Assembly (NCBI GenBank): GCA_016858145.1
Contig: JAEHOE010000108.1
Span: 248,001 to 312,000 of the forward strand
Length of the DNA: 64,000 nucleotides
Reading direction: 5' to 3'
Source: Edaphochlamys debaryana
Lineage: Eukaryota > Chlorophyta > Chlorophyceae > Chlamydomonadales
Under the pieces are notes generated by a model. It made no database searches. It saw only the letters and a list, made by a program, of their open reading frames with translations, and was not told the DNA's origin. Both the position numbers and the translations under genes were made by a program. The stretch's first letter is position 1; every line of letters starts with the position of its first letter. Shown here piece after piece: positions 41,612-54,443 of this stretch.

Positions 41612-44600
41612 TTACCCTTGCAGCAGCCCCATCAGTCCCAGCAAGCGGAGAGCCTCCTCCGCCCGCAGGGGCCCTCCACCACCCGCGGCACCGGTCTCGT
41701 GCCCAAGGCCCCGGCCTCCCGCCTCTTGCTGTTGAGGCGCGAACCGCACCCCCGCCGACTGGGCCAGGCCTCTCACAGCCTCCGCTGCCGGCCCCAACGT
41801 CGTAGTCATCGCGGCCCTTGCAGCCTGGCCGGGAGGTGCGGACCTGAGTCCAAAGTATCCAGCAGAAGGCTTGTGTGTGCCAGGCGGTAACGAGCCGGTC
41901 GTCGGCCGCGGCCGCGGCGGCAGGTGGCGTTGCGTGGGGGCCCCAGCCCCCTGCTGCTGGTGATGCTGAACGCTCCTGGGCGGGTGCTGCGCGTTTGCGT
42001 CCCGCCCAACCCCGCCCTGCTGGGGATTGCGAGCGGGGCCCCCTGGTCCCCTGATCATGTTGGGTGGCCCCGCAGCGTACGGGTGTTCCACACCTCCAGC
42101 AGGCGCCTCGCCGCTGAGAGCCCGGACGTCGGGGATCCTGCCGCCGCCGCCGCCGCCGGCCGCAAAGGGCCGCCCGGAAAAAGCGCGCTCCGTTGGCATG
42201 CCGGGCTCCGTGAGGTTGCCGTCCCAGCCGAGAAGCGTCGAAAGCGCCTGCTGCGCTCTCGCGCCGCCGCTGCCCAGGATGCCATCCGCTGACATGCAAG
42301 ACGTCCATGCCTGCGCCTCGGCGTCGGCCGCATGGCCGCCGCCGCCCCAGCTGCCGCCGCCAGGCCGCCGGGCGTCTAGGCTCCTGTCACCCCTGCCACC
42401 CCTGTCGGGTGCAGCGAGCCGTCCCGCCGCCACTGCCGCCGCTGCCGCCGCCGCCGCCTCGCTTACCGCGGGCAAGTCCGCCGCCCTGTCCGCAGCATAG
42501 CGCCGGACCAGCGCCGCCGCCGCAGCCGCCACCTCGTCGCTCAACCCGGCCCCGACCGCATGTTCGCCGCCGCCACCGCCGTTTGCGCGAAGGGTCGAGG
42601 CAGGCAGGTCCCAGCTCAGCCTGGCCCGCCGTCCAACCGGTCCCTCGACCGAATGCCCGGGTGCATCGCCGCGCGTCAGAAGAGAGCGCTTGCGGTCGGC
42701 TGCTGGTTGGCCGCGCATCGCCACGGGTAGCTCCTGCTCATACCGCTGCTGCTGCCCCCAACCCTGTTGTTGTCGCACAGGGGCGTGATGAGTTGTGTGG
42801 TAAGACTCGGTCGCGCCGCCGCCGCGGACCGGTGGCGGTTGCGAGAGGCGCCGCAGGTCGAGCCCGAGCGCCTGGCACACAGCCGAATCCAGATCCGCCG
42901 CCAGCAGGCTGTCATGCATCCGTTGATCCAGATCCAGATCCTGGATCTGGTCGTTTTCAGATCTGGCGCGGCGCAGCGCGAAGGCGTCGGCCGGCGGGCC
43001 GAGCGGCGACAGCGGCCGCCGTCCAGCCGACGGCTGCGGTGCGCTGTGGCGGTCCAGGCGGGGACTCGCGTAGTAGTCGTCGGCAGGTGCCGCCGGCCCC
43101 TCCTCCCAAGGCGCGAGTGGTGCCGCCTGCTGCATCCAGGGCTGATGGCTCCCAGCGTACTGCTGCTGAGTCCGCTGCGGGCGCTGATCCTGCTGATCCT
43201 GCTGATTGTGCTGAGTCTGCCGAGGCTGCTGAGGGTGCTGAGGGTGCTGACTCCGCGCCTGCTGAGCCCGTGCGGGAGCCAAGAGCTCCGCCAGGGCACG
43301 CGCCTCCGCCGGGAGCAGCCGCAGGGCCTCCAGGTTCTCGAACAAGCTGCCAACCTGCTGTGCGGAAGCGGCGTTGAGGGCTGCTACTGTTTCCAGCAGC
43401 CTCTCCGTGTTGTCGTGCTCCTCGGCGTCGTCCTGGCGTGGGTTGCCGAGGGGGATGACTGCCGGGGTCGGGCCCCGGTGGGGAGGGCGCTGCGCGCCGA
43501 CGGCGGCTGCACTGGGGTGCGTGGGGCTCCGGCGCTCGAGAAGTCCGACGGCCTCGGCCCTGATGGTCCCTTCGTTTGCTGCCAGGAGGCTCGCCACGGG
43601 GTCTTCCCGAAGCCTGGGCGAGAGCTGCGGGGGGGTCCGGCTGTCTGGCGCTAATAAGCCCCAGGCCACACGCTGCTGCCGCCCCTCCCGAGCGCCCGCG
43701 CCGGCACCGCTGCCCGAAGAGAGGTCCAGCGCAAACAGAGCTGGGCTTTCGGGCGCAGGGCGGTCGGCGAATTGCGGTGGCGCGGCCAGGGCGGCGTGGG
43801 GGGCACGGGGCAGTGGCGGGGCCGGCCTCGGGGGGGCCATGGCGGCAGCGGGGGCGGGGGTGGGGGTGGTGGAGGTGAGGAGGAGGCCGGCTTGGGCGGC
43901 TAGGGCCGAGAGGTCTGCCAGGGAGATGTCTCCCAGGCCCATGAGGAGAGCGAGCAGGCTTTGCTCCCTCGCAGATGGGCCGTTGCCTGCAAACGGGGAA
44001 GCAATGAATGAACACAGGCATGGGCGGGGGTATGCGTGAGATGGCAGGAAACGTGATGAGAGACTACTGGGGTTTGGCGGGAGCCCGCACTCGCTAGGCT
44101 ACTATCGAACACGCTCAAAGATAGAGAAGCAAAATGGAATGCAATCTCGCTTGATTGCGTCAGTGCTGCGCTACCACGGGCCCGCGCGCTGCGCTGCAAA
44201 CGAGTCGTAGAGGGCCCCGGGGGGCGAGGGCGTATGCAGCAGATACAGGAGTGCCTTGCTTGCCTGATGGCACGTGGTCGAGATGTTGTCTGGAGGCATG
44301 CGGTGACACTCGGTTCAAGGCCCGATCCGCCGCCCACGCCTCCTCGACGCCCGCGGCTGCTGCGTGTCCGTTCATAGGGAGGCTCCGACCGTTGCCGCCG
44401 TTACTTCGGCTGGGGCCCTCACCGCCGGGGCCCTCGCCGTCGCTGCCGTCGCGACCGCCCCGCGCACTGAAGGGGCTCGGGATCCCGAATCCCGGGCCTC
44501 GATCCAGATCAAGCTCCCCAAACCGGGATCCTGGCTCTAGATCCGCATCCAGAGCCTCCTCCTTGACCTGCACGCCACCGCGCGGCTGCTGCTGCTTGGG

Positions 44601-46598
44601 TGGGGGCATGCTGCTGTTCGTCGGCACCGCCGGGAGTTCCGTGGGCACCGGCGGCGGCGTCGGGCGGTCCCCGCGCACCGACGCTGCCTCCCCCTCGTCA
44701 GCGCCACTCGCGGTACACGCAGCCCGCCGGCCGCTGGACGACGGGCTGCGTGCGGAACCGGTAGCGTTGCCAGCAGCAGGGGCCTTCGGACTGGCCGTCG
44801 GCGCCGCCTGTGGGCTTGAACGCTTGGCCCGCGGCGGGGCTGCGGCGGCCGCCTCTGGCCCCTTGACGGGGGATCTCGAGCCGCCGCCGGCGGCTGCCTC
44901 GCTCCGAGCTTGCCCCGGCTCCGCAGGCGGCTGCAGTGCTGTGCTGACGCGGCCACCCGCAGCGGCAGCAGCAGTTCTTCTTCCGTCAGGGAGCGCGGCT
45001 CCACCACCTGTCGCGGCCGCCGCCGGAGCGGTGGCGGCCGGCGGCGGTGCGGCAGTGGCGGCGGGGGGCGGGCCGGCGGCGGCCGCCGGCCGTACAGCAG
45101 CCGCGGCGGCGGCGGCCTTAGCAGCCTCATCACGTGCTCGGCGGCGCTCGGCCTTGAAGCGGTTGAGCAGCGTCGGCATGGACGAGATGCCTGGGACGAG
45201 CAAAAACAAAGGATGCCCAGCCACTTGCTTAGCGGCACCGCAGGTAGCTTGAGCAGGAAAGGCCGCGCTACAGGCAGGGTTTGCATGCATGTGCACTCTT
45301 GTGCACGACCCGAGCAAGGTCCCCAGCCTGTCCTGAGGGGGTCACTAAGTACGTATCTGACGTACCCAGCAGGGACGGACACAGAGCCAACGCCCCACGA
45401 CATATGGCATCCCGCACATCCACTTACTACGCAGCTCATCCCACTCAGCTTTGTAGTCAGACATGGGGAAGTTGAACGAAGCCTCCTGGCGCCTGATGTA
45501 TGGGAGCGGGACAAAGCAGGTTCATTGCCGGGGGGGCGGTGCACGCGTGCACGCATAATGCGGTAGGTCTTGCTATATATCTAGCTAGCTGCAACAAGCG
45601 CTGGGGGACGGCCCTGTCCGACGTCAAGCGGGCAGCCGTACGTCTGCCTCACCTGCCGTACTTCCAGACGACGGCCCTGTGGCACGGGGGCGGGTTGGGC
45701 CGTCGTTGCAGGGTTCGTTCATCAGAGCGAGCTGAGAATACATCTTGCAGCTTTTGATGATGGCTTTGCACCTACCCCCGCACTACTTGCAGCCTGTACC
45801 GCTCGGCGGCACACCCTCATCGGCCAATCCTCAGGGCGATGAACTAGATGAACACTTGTGTCAACCCAGTTACTTGAACCCTGCCATCTAACAGGAGTTC
45901 GGTGATCCAAGTACAGATATATATCTCACCTGTCGTACACGCGAGCAGCCTCCTCCTCCGATACGTAGTCCCCCAGAGCTACTGTGCGCCCGCCATGAGA
46001 GATCTGTCGTATGCGGCCGCGGGGAATAAGCACGTGTGGGGTATATCCAGGTTGATTTGCCGTACGATCAAATAAATAAAGGTAGGTGGATCTGGGCTGC
46101 AGAAGATTGCCTGCATGGTGCGTGCGAGGGGGGCGACATCTATCCACCCGACAGCCACATACACGCACACCCGCCCCCGGGGGGCCCCACAACCCCCATC
46201 CACTCATCAACGAAGCCGCCCATCACACATACAGCGCTCCTGCCCTGTCCACGCCCCTGACTGGCCCCTTCTATCTTTTGCTGCTCACAATCAGCAGGCG
46301 GCGGGTGCCCCGAAGGAGGAAATGATACATGGATACATGACAAGCGCATGCGTGCGTATGCGGTACGTACTCCCCCCCCGACACGCACCTGAGCTCGCCA
46401 TTTGCCCGTGGTGCGGTAGAGCGTTACGCCCTTGAACTGAGAGTGCCGAGGGGGTGGAGACACCGGTGGCGCGTCGTCGTCGTCGACGACCTCCGTTAGA
46501 AGCGGCACCTTAGGCGTCCCCTCCGCTCCTGGAGACGCCTCGGCCGGCGGCGGCGGCCCCCCTGTCGCCGCCGGCGCCTCACCAGTGTCGTCCGCCAT
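41612..46598 (-). CDS. AP2-domain transcription regulator, paralogue on minus strand
   Basis: Exons in coding order: 46598-46389, 46003-45930, 45676-45653, 45492-45428, 45190-44310, 43987-41612; about 1209 residues, phases consistent. The AP2 domain begins near residue 54: FKGVTLYRTTGKWRAQ, ISHGGRTVALGDYVSEEEAA, RVYDRAVVWKYGR and FNFPMSDYKAEWDELR. As in the plus-strand paralogue, A-L-G replaces the usual W-L-G, and a Lys/Arg/Glu helix follows (LLNRFKAERRRARDEAAKAA). The rest is low-complexity Ala/Pro/Gly/Gln sequence with a helical patch LLALLMGLGDISLADLSALA and a hydrophobic C-terminal end (EEALRLLGLMGLLQ). Exon 3 is only 24 bases. The donor of exon 5 (CGA, then GTGTCA) is weak, so the end of that exon is uncertain. 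The start is the first in-frame ATG. Nuclear DNA-binding regulator inferred. Confidence 0.78.
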
Positions 46599-49410
46599 AC
46601 CCCTGATGACCACGGCAGCTGCAGCGCCCCTTGAGTCCAGATCCAGATCCTTGATGGCACGTACGGCACGCCTCTGAAGGGCGCAGGTCAAATTGCAAGG
46701 TGCAATCAATTTGGTGTTGCATGGTGTTCAGGCCAGAGGGATTTATTTGTAGGTCTATATATCTACCTGCTGCCTTAATAGACAAATGTTTGAGTTGTTA
46801 CGGGATGGTACGTATGCCGGAGATCATGGAACCCAGCAGTGGGTATACCACTACAGTCTCACAAGGCTGCCGCCGCATACAAACATGGCGGAAGGCAGGA
46901 TGGATAGATGATGAATGAATGAAGCAGGCACGTGCATGCAAGGCAGGCCCGCTGACTGCTATCGATAGATATTGCTCTTGTCGTTCATTGGAAGAGGTGG
47001 CGCTGGGTTGAACCACAAAAATGGGTTGCGGGTGTGTCAGGGAGGAGTTGGGGCGGGTTGGGGCGGGTTGGGGGCCTGTTGGGGTTGGGCAGGGGCACTG
47101 CTGGCAGAGGGGCGATGGAGCAGGGGGAATGAAGCTAGATAGGTACACTGTCCGAGGGTAGGTATGTTTGCGTGCGGCAGCAAAAGGAGGCGAGTGGCCG
47201 GTCTCGTAAAAATTGCGGGGACGGGCCGGTCGCTGTGGGACGCCTGTCGGGGCGCGTCGGGGGGGGGGGGACTGCTGCCTCGGCCGCATCGCAGCCGCTT
47301 TCACGCCGGACCCCGCCCTCAAGCAACGGGCACTACGCCGAATCGTGACGCCAGTCCAGAGCCATGTCCGAACCGGAGTTGCGGCTTTCCCCTTGGCAAA
47401 ATGAGGTATTTCCTCGCGAGCGAGCGAGCGTCCTCTGACGAACCCCCATCCACTTACCTATCTCGCCACCGACGTTTGTTTCGCCTCGTCTCACGATGAA
47501 CGCAATTCTCCGTTATTATCGACGACCTCGCGTATCATACAGCCGCTTAGGCGCAAGCTGAAGGCCTCTGCGCGAAAGAGAAAGTCCGAAGATGTCCAGA
47601 CACCAGTGAGCACAGCGCGGCATGGTTGGCTGTCATAGGGCATCAGGCAAGAACTTACCAGACCTGTTTGTCTATCGTGGCGACAGTCCGTCCTCGCGGG
47701 AATGCACCGGCGGATGTTGCCTAAAGTGGGTGGAGGAACCCCTTCAAATTAGCAAGGTCTGCTCGTTTGCAGCCTATTGGAGCGAAAGGAGTTTGCTGAA
47801 TGGCCGGCGGCCGGTGCTGCGCCGTGACTGTCTCAGGCTAGTCGGGTGCGAGCTAATGCCCATGTGCCAAGGGTGCGCAAGCGCATGCAACTACCAAAAA
47901 CATGACTGTGAGGACTCTGTGCGAGCAAAGGCGCTGCTGTGTACCTTGGGGCCATCCCGTACACAGTCAGACGTCGCAGTGCGTATATGTGCAACTCTGC
48001 CCTACGCATGCTTCACGCTCGTAGCTCAGTCGGGCTGCTCTGTGCTAGTCGATATCAATTGAGTGAGTTTCAACCCGCGTGTCTACGATCATAGAACCCT
48101 GGGCCCAGTCTGGGCCTCAGCCCTCGTCCGTCCCCCCCTCACGCACGTCGCCCCGGCCCCCGCTACCACAGCCTCGTCAGCGCTGCTCGCCGTTACGCGA
48201 ATTCAGGCATTAGCACCGATAACCATTTTTTCGTGGCACAGGGCGACGCCGCTATGTCGGGCTACAGCAGCTCACAGTGGGCCGGGGACGACAATATATG
48301 CCGTATATGTGGAGCGAGGCAACTGGCTGGCGGCCAGCGCTGGGCTATGAGCTTTAATATGTGCAAATGCATACAACACCGGTAGCAGTGAATGATTCTG
48401 GGCCAATCGGCGCTGTCGGACACGACCATTCGACGAGCGTAGCTGCGGCACACCCCACACTCGCACCGCTTTTTTATTGCATGCCCAGGTTGTGCCATGT
48501 GTGTTGTAGCACCCCCCTGCCCTGCATTGCGCTTTGCTTGCAGCCCTGCATTGTGCGCTAGCCCCCCCCCTCTGCGTCGTTTCTCCTTCCCCCTGCTGAA
48601 CCGGCTCCCCCGCCCTTCCCGTGCTTGGAGAACGTGCACTTGAAACCCGGATAGTAAAAGGGGGGTGGGACCGGCGGGATGTGTGAGGCAGTGAGGCAGA
48701 GTGGGGTGGTGACAGGACAGGAGTACCACGAGTCGGCCGCGACCCCTCTTAACCCACATGCTGAAGGCAGTCGAACGTGGATGGGGGGGCCTGTGTCAGT
48801 TGGGCTGAGACAGGGTAGGGAGGGGTGGGGCTATGCTGTCCCAGCTGCGTGTCCCTGCCGTCCCAGCTGCCGTTTCAAGCTGGCCCACATCCGTCCTGGG
48901 CGAATTATTTTGAGGAGGTCTCCTGCCAGCTGACATCCACCCAGGCCGGCTGCCCGCTTACTGGACCGGGCGGTGGCTGGCACGCAAGAGCTGAGGTGCG
49001 CAGCCCCCCGCCAGCTTGCTGCTTCGCCCCGCCCCTCTTGATTGCCCACAGGCTGGCTTGCGCTCCTCCGGAGGCTCTGGCGTGCGTGTGATGCTGGCTG
49101 CCGGTATGTATGTACCGCTGTTCGTAACATCAGGTAGGGCAGAGGGGGGGAAGAAATGGAAGCAAGAGCGCCTGGCTGTAGTGCGTTCATGAAGGGGCGG
49201 GCGGGGCGGGCCGGCCCTGCCTGTCCCTCGCAATGTATGGGAGACAATGCCAAGCAGGGGAGCCACCTTTCGTGGGCGTGACCGAGGAGGGGGCGGGAAG
49301 GTGCAGTATGTGTCAGGGGGCGGCGTGCTGGAGGCAGTCGTCAAGCCGGTGATGTTACTAGCTGGCTGTCTCTGACTCCGACAGCGCGCGCCCCCTCCAT
49401 GTCCTACTCT
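46599..49410. other. Intergenic, upstream of the minus-strand AP2 gene
   Basis: No supported gene. Part of it (about 47400-48350) is less GC-rich than the genes. A 146-codon ATG ORF at 47622-48062 has no recognisable domain and no splice context. G-rich runs at 47041-47082 and 47249-47270 are simple sequence. Confidence 0.35.
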
Positions 49411-49477
49411 TTGTTCGGCTGGGCTTGCACTTTGCTGGCCTTGCTTTGCTTTTCGCGTAACCTCGTCCCCGTTTCCC
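49411..49477 (+). repeat. Dispersed 67-bp repeat, copy 2
   Basis: Same sequence family and orientation as 39857-39918, with an extra GCTTT-type insertion. It lies about 9.5 kb away on the other side of the minus-strand AP2 gene. Confidence 0.8.
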
Positions 49478-51704
49478 ACTCCCCCTCCATGCATGTCACC
49501 AGCGAGGACAGTACTGGGGTAGGCGCAGGGTAGGGCGCGTGGGACACGCTTGATGAGCTAGCAGGTAAGGGACGCCCGGTAGCGCACGGAGGCCCGGAGG
49601 CAGGGGACGTTACAATTAAGTCGATTACCTGCATATGCATACCCGCGTTGGGGTGAGCCTGTATACATTCGCAGCAAGTGGGTTGGCCACTATTTATGGG
49701 ATTGCTCAGCCCCGGCAGTGAGCCAGTGACCCCCCAACCCCCAAGACCCCAAGCAGCAGCAGATGCGGAGGGCTTGGCCTGCTTCTTTACCAGTTACTCG
49801 GGTACGGTAGGCCCGATTTGCCAAGGCTGCGACGCGACTGAGGTCCTGGAGACGAGCGTGCCCTCACCGATGTCACGCACTAGTGCTGGGCACCCCCCGG
49901 GGGCCCCTGGGCACCCCCCCCCCGCCCGCCCTGTCACCGGCACTGGGTACCCCTGCCTGTCGCCGGTAACCGCCGATGGATGGCCCAAGACCCGAAGTGA
50001 AATCAAGGCAGCACGCGCACCTACCGTCGGTCTGCTGCTAATGACGTGGCCGGGACTGCTTCTCTCGCAGCATTGACCCGTGTTGACCCCACCCCTCGGG
50101 CATCGGCAGATGCATATGCAGATGCATGTATGCCATCCACCGTGTTCCTTGGCATGCGCCCTCGATTGACTAGACGCAGCCTGCAGAGCGCCTACGAGCG
50201 CCCGACGGCCACACATGCTTCAGGGCCCAAAGTTGGGAAGGGCTGTATGTGTGGGGGCAGGGAGGTCGTCCCAAACTTTTGTCCAGCTCCCGCCCGAACT
50301 TTTGTCACAGGGGTCTGACGCAGCCCCATAGCGTTACTCGTGCGTGAAGGCGTGGTATGAGGTAAGGTCTTACCTTGAAGATGCATGAGCACCATTGACC
50401 GTAGGGATGGCGGTCGAAGGGGGGCTTTGGGTGGCACATGTCGGCATGTCCGCTCGTGGGACACCTCACGACCAACGCCGCCACCGTTGCCAGTACTGTT
50501 CTGGCCATAGCTTGTCTTACAGAAGGCCAAGATCATGAACAGCGCGGATGCGTGGTACAAGAGAGTGGTGCATGGACGTGGGAATGGTCATCCATGGACA
50601 TGACCCAAGCCCCGCCGACGCTCCCGCTTCACGCACAAGGCAGTAGCGCACGCGAAGCGCAGTAGGGTGGTACAAGAGCGAAGGAAAACGGGTTACATTA
50701 TGGCCATGTACGCCATTGGTTGCAGTGTACGGCAGCGTCGGCAAGGGGTACGGCAAGGGGCGGGCAAGGGGTGGGGAGGGTGGGGGGGGGGGGGTTCGGG
50801 GGGGTTGGAACTTCGTGGGGTGGTGTAGGAAAGAATTCGTTGGATAGCAGCTCATGACGCCTCTTACGCCCTGCTCCGGCACGTAGTGATTCTAGCATGC
50901 TCGGGTACTGGTGACCTGCTGGCCGTGGCCTTGACGTTTGGGCAAGGACAGCGGGCACATGGAGGAAGGACGGAACGCGGGGCAGGGCGTGCATTCGCGT
51001 ATGGCGGTGTCGAAGGGCACCGGAGCTGCAGCTCAGGAGCGTGGATGGGGGCGTCAGTTGCGCAATAGTCGTGAACGCGAGAGAAGAAGGCAGGGGAGGC
51101 GAGTGCGGCGGGCAGGGGGTGACTGTTACCAGGGGGGGGGGGCCTCGAGGAAGGGCGGCCCCGAGGGGGCTGAGGGGGCCTACCGGAGGGTATTGCCACG
51201 AACCAGTAGCGCAGGAGAGGGAGGAGCGGTGGGCTGAGGCGGGTAGGACTGCGTGACTGTGAAAGGGACGGGGGTTCAGAGGGCCCGAGGGGGCTGAGGG
51301 AAAACGCGGGGCTTACATACGTGCCACGCACCAGTAGCGGAGCATCCGCGAGCAGCTGCACTCATCGCATCCCACCGGACTTTGCGCCCTGCCGCGGTAG
51401 ATAATATTGTTCGCGGTGTCGCCGCCCGCTTCCTTCTCAGCGTGCGTGGAGGTTAGGGCTTCACGCCCACGTCGGCTTATGTCCTGGTGGCTCGAGCGGA
51501 AGGCGCCGACGCATAGAATTAAGGTCAGTGGTCGCGTAATGAGCAGCGCACCACGCAAAGCAGGGGCCAGCGGCCTCCCGGCCTGCCTTTGCGCACATTC
51601 AGAACATTTTCGGCCAACCGACCCGCGTCGCTATTTGTTTTGACCATTAATCGCTGGAAATTACGGCCCGGGCGGTCCTGCAGGGCAACTCGAACTCGAA
51701 CAAC
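49478..51704. other. Intergenic, upstream of the membrane-protein gene
   Basis: Only short unsupported ORFs. Long G-runs occur at 50776-50800 and 51130-51142. No element or RNA gene recognised. Confidence 0.35.
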
Positions 51705-54443
51705 ATGGCGCCTGCAGGCGATGAGGAGGCTCCGGGGCTGCGGTCGCCGCTGCTTCCGGATGACGACTGCGCAGGCGGGGCATGATCTATGCCCCCGCTG
51801 GCAGTCCGGCGTCGCCTTGCTGAGGCGGCTGTTGGCTCAACGAACGTCTTGTCGGCACTCGACGCAAATGTCGTGAGCGCTCCCGAGGAGGAGCCGACAG
51901 ACCGGAAGAGCCTGGCCGCCTCAATAGCGACCCTGCTGCTGGCACTGCCTGCCCTGGTACGCCCGGGGTCCGCGGGGGGCCGGCGGATAAGGGGGGGGAA
52001 GCACAAGGGGGACGGGGGGCGAAGAGGGGGAAGGACGCGGAGGGCACGTGAGTGTTTGCGGGGGAGGGGGGCCGTGCAGAGTGGCCGTTGTGCCGAATAC
52101 ACGTGGACGGCCGACGGCTCGTTTGGCGACGGATAAAGTGCTGTTTGGCGGGGTGCCGAGCCCATGCACAGGCAGCGCGCGCGCAAGTAATGGGGATGGG
52201 CGGGCAGCCCCAGGAGTTGCGGTTGCCGCTCTGGCCAGCAGCGAAAGCGAGCCGCAATACAAGCACCAGTGTCATCTTGACTCCCGTTGGGCTAAAGGGG
52301 AACCGTTCGGCTAAAGGGAAGCGCGAGGGCGCAGAGTCGAATTGCCGCCTGCTCTCTGCGGCCATAGCCCACGAGTGTCACCCTCCCTCGCCCCTGCCAT
52401 CCCTCGTTGGCCCCCTTCCCCATCCGCAGGTCGGCAGCTGATGTTGGCCTCTCCTGCTGGGTGAGTGGGGCTCAAGGACGAAGCAGCGGGTAGCTGGCTA
52501 TCTAGGCTAGGCATCATGACAGCGCAGCGGGCGGCTCCTCCTGACTCGTGTTGTCGACACTACCGTACGCAAGAAGCCCCTGTCTCGCATCCCACCGCTG
52601 CCCTGCCCCCCCCCGCCCTGCCTCCTCCGCGCCCGCAGCCGGATTCATGGGAATCTCGGCGACAGCGGGAGCGAAGGCCTTTTCGCACACATTCTCCCTG
52701 GCGTTCACCTTCGCCATCCTGACAAACCTGTCGCAGTACCTGGCCTGGAAGGCCCAGACCCGCAGGTGCGGCCGGTCGGGGTTGGGACGACGGAAAGCAT
52801 CACGGCTTCTGCGTGTTTAGCAATCAGCGAAAATAGCAACGGGAGGGCGAAGGATTGTGCCGACATCCGGAGGACCTGGAGGTGTTGTCGGGTGGGAGCT
52901 GGGCATGTGAGGCATCCGGGCTCGAGGCGGTGGGCGAGCTGGGCGCGGTGAAGGGTGGGAGCGCCGGGCTTCGTGGCAGCTCGACTTTGGGCGGACCTGC
53001 AGCTGCATGGGGTTTGGCAGCCGGTGCCGGCTGCCGAGCGGGGACCGCGTTGTCCGGGTATGGAGAAGGAGGCAGGCAGGCGGTCAGCAGCAAGTTTGGT
53101 GCAGCTCCGGCTTTGATCTGCCGCGAGGAGTGTGGCGAGCCGGAGGTCAGCAAAAGTCCGGAGGGGCACCCAGCGGTGCTCTCTTCGGCAGGTCTTCGGC
53201 AGGCAGCAGGAGGGCTACGGAAGGGCGGGGATGGTGGGAGCGGGCCGGGCGGGGGGCAGCTCTGGCACGGCTCCTGCATCGTCCCAGTCCAAGTGGAGAC
53301 TGGAGACGAGTGCGAAGTGCACCTCTCAGTGGTCGGCTCTTGGGCTTCGGCCTTCCTCACGCCTTCCTCCCTGCCCCCTTTTGCCTTACACCCCAACCCG
53401 GCTCCCCTCCCCCCGCTGCTCGCTCGCGCAGGGGCACCCACTGGCAGCGCTACGGCCCCGCCTGGCTCACGCTCATCGCTGTGCCGCTGCTGCTGGCGGA
53501 CCAGGTCCGGCACTGCCTGCAGGTATGAGCTGCTCAGCGACCCGGGCAGATCAAAACCTTGATGATTATATGTGGGCGGGGCTTGGGCTAATAGTACGTG
53601 CTGCGATGGGTGTGCGAGCAGACGGCGCGTGCTGGTGTGTTTGCACCGAAGGTCGGCGGCAGCAAACGTCTCCGTTGCTGCCACTGCTGCTGCTGACCGT
53701 TGCGCTCGTGGTGTCCCCGCTTCTAGCTGTTGTGTAAAGCTTGGGTCGCCTGCTGACTGACACACGTGCATCCGCTCTCCCCTCGTACGGCAGGATTCGG
53801 ACATCTGGACTGGCCCGTCTTCCCGCATGGTACGTCCCGGGAGGAAGGGAGGGAGCGAACCAGACAAGGAGGGGAGGAGCGGGGGACCGGGGCGAGGATG
53901 GGATCGATGCAGCCAGGGAAGGGCACTGGGAAGGAGTGTCCAGGGCTGGGCGCGGGCTGTGGGGGCTGTAGGGCACTCGGCTGATCGGGGCGTCATGGTT
54001 CCGGTCCCTCAGAGTGCTGTGGACGAGAGCACGCAGCACGAGAGCACGCCGCCTCGCTGCCACACAACCTGAGCCACACAACCCTCCGCGCCTGCCGCCC
54101 GCCCCGCAGTACCGCCCCGACTGCTACCCGGTCACGGGCCTGCACGGCTTTCTGTGCCTCTCCCTCACGGGCTGGGTGTTCAGCATCCTGTGCACCTACT
54201 TGGGCTTCGTGCTGCTGGTCGTGGGTGAGTGGGGAGGTGGGGGTATGGAAGGGATGAACGCAACGACCATGTGCTGTGTCGACGATGGTTGTTGGAAGGT
54301 GTCGACGGGTAGCCTTGCCCTGACCTGACGTGACCTCCTGCGCCCTCTTGCCTTGCCCCGACCGCCCCGCAGCCGTCTTCTGGAGCTCCAGCCTGCTTAA
54401 GAAACTGCGGCATGCGTGGGCCCAGATCCGGTCCCACACCTAG
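51705..54443 (+). CDS. Small multi-pass membrane protein, N-terminal exons unresolved
   Basis: Well-supported exons are the one ending at 52765 (opening near 52639), 53432-53522, 53794-53829, 54110-54224 and 54373-54443 (TAG). They encode at least three hydrophobic spans: FSLAFTFAILTNLSQYLAW, WLTLIAVPLLLADQV, and a long stretch from GFLCLSLTGWVFSI to FVLLVVAVFW. A short basic C-terminus follows (LLKKLRHAWAQIRSHT). The family is not recognised; an integral membrane protein is inferred. The 5' end is unclear. An ATG at 51705 opens 26 codons (MAPAGDEEAPGLRSPLLPDD and on) and stops at 51783-51785. A second in-frame ATG at 51789 gives 56 codons ending in a hydrophobic stretch that could join a short exon at 52438-52460, but its phase does not fit the next exon. 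A GC donor at 51774 would fit in phase but is a poor match. Confidence 0.6.

Noticed and set aside
44259..44264. Strong GC donor (CAG|GCAAGC) on the minus strand in the AP2 paralogue
   Set aside because: It is phase 1, while the acceptor at 43987 opens in phase 0; the weaker GT at 44309 keeps the frame.
47622..48062. 146-codon ORF upstream of the AP2 gene
   Set aside because: No domain, no splice context, and Cys-rich composition unlike its neighbours; judged chance.
52824..53996. 390-codon ORF on the minus strand
   Set aside because: Antisense to the well-phased exons of the membrane-protein gene; Pro/Ser-rich as expected of GC-rich shadow frames.
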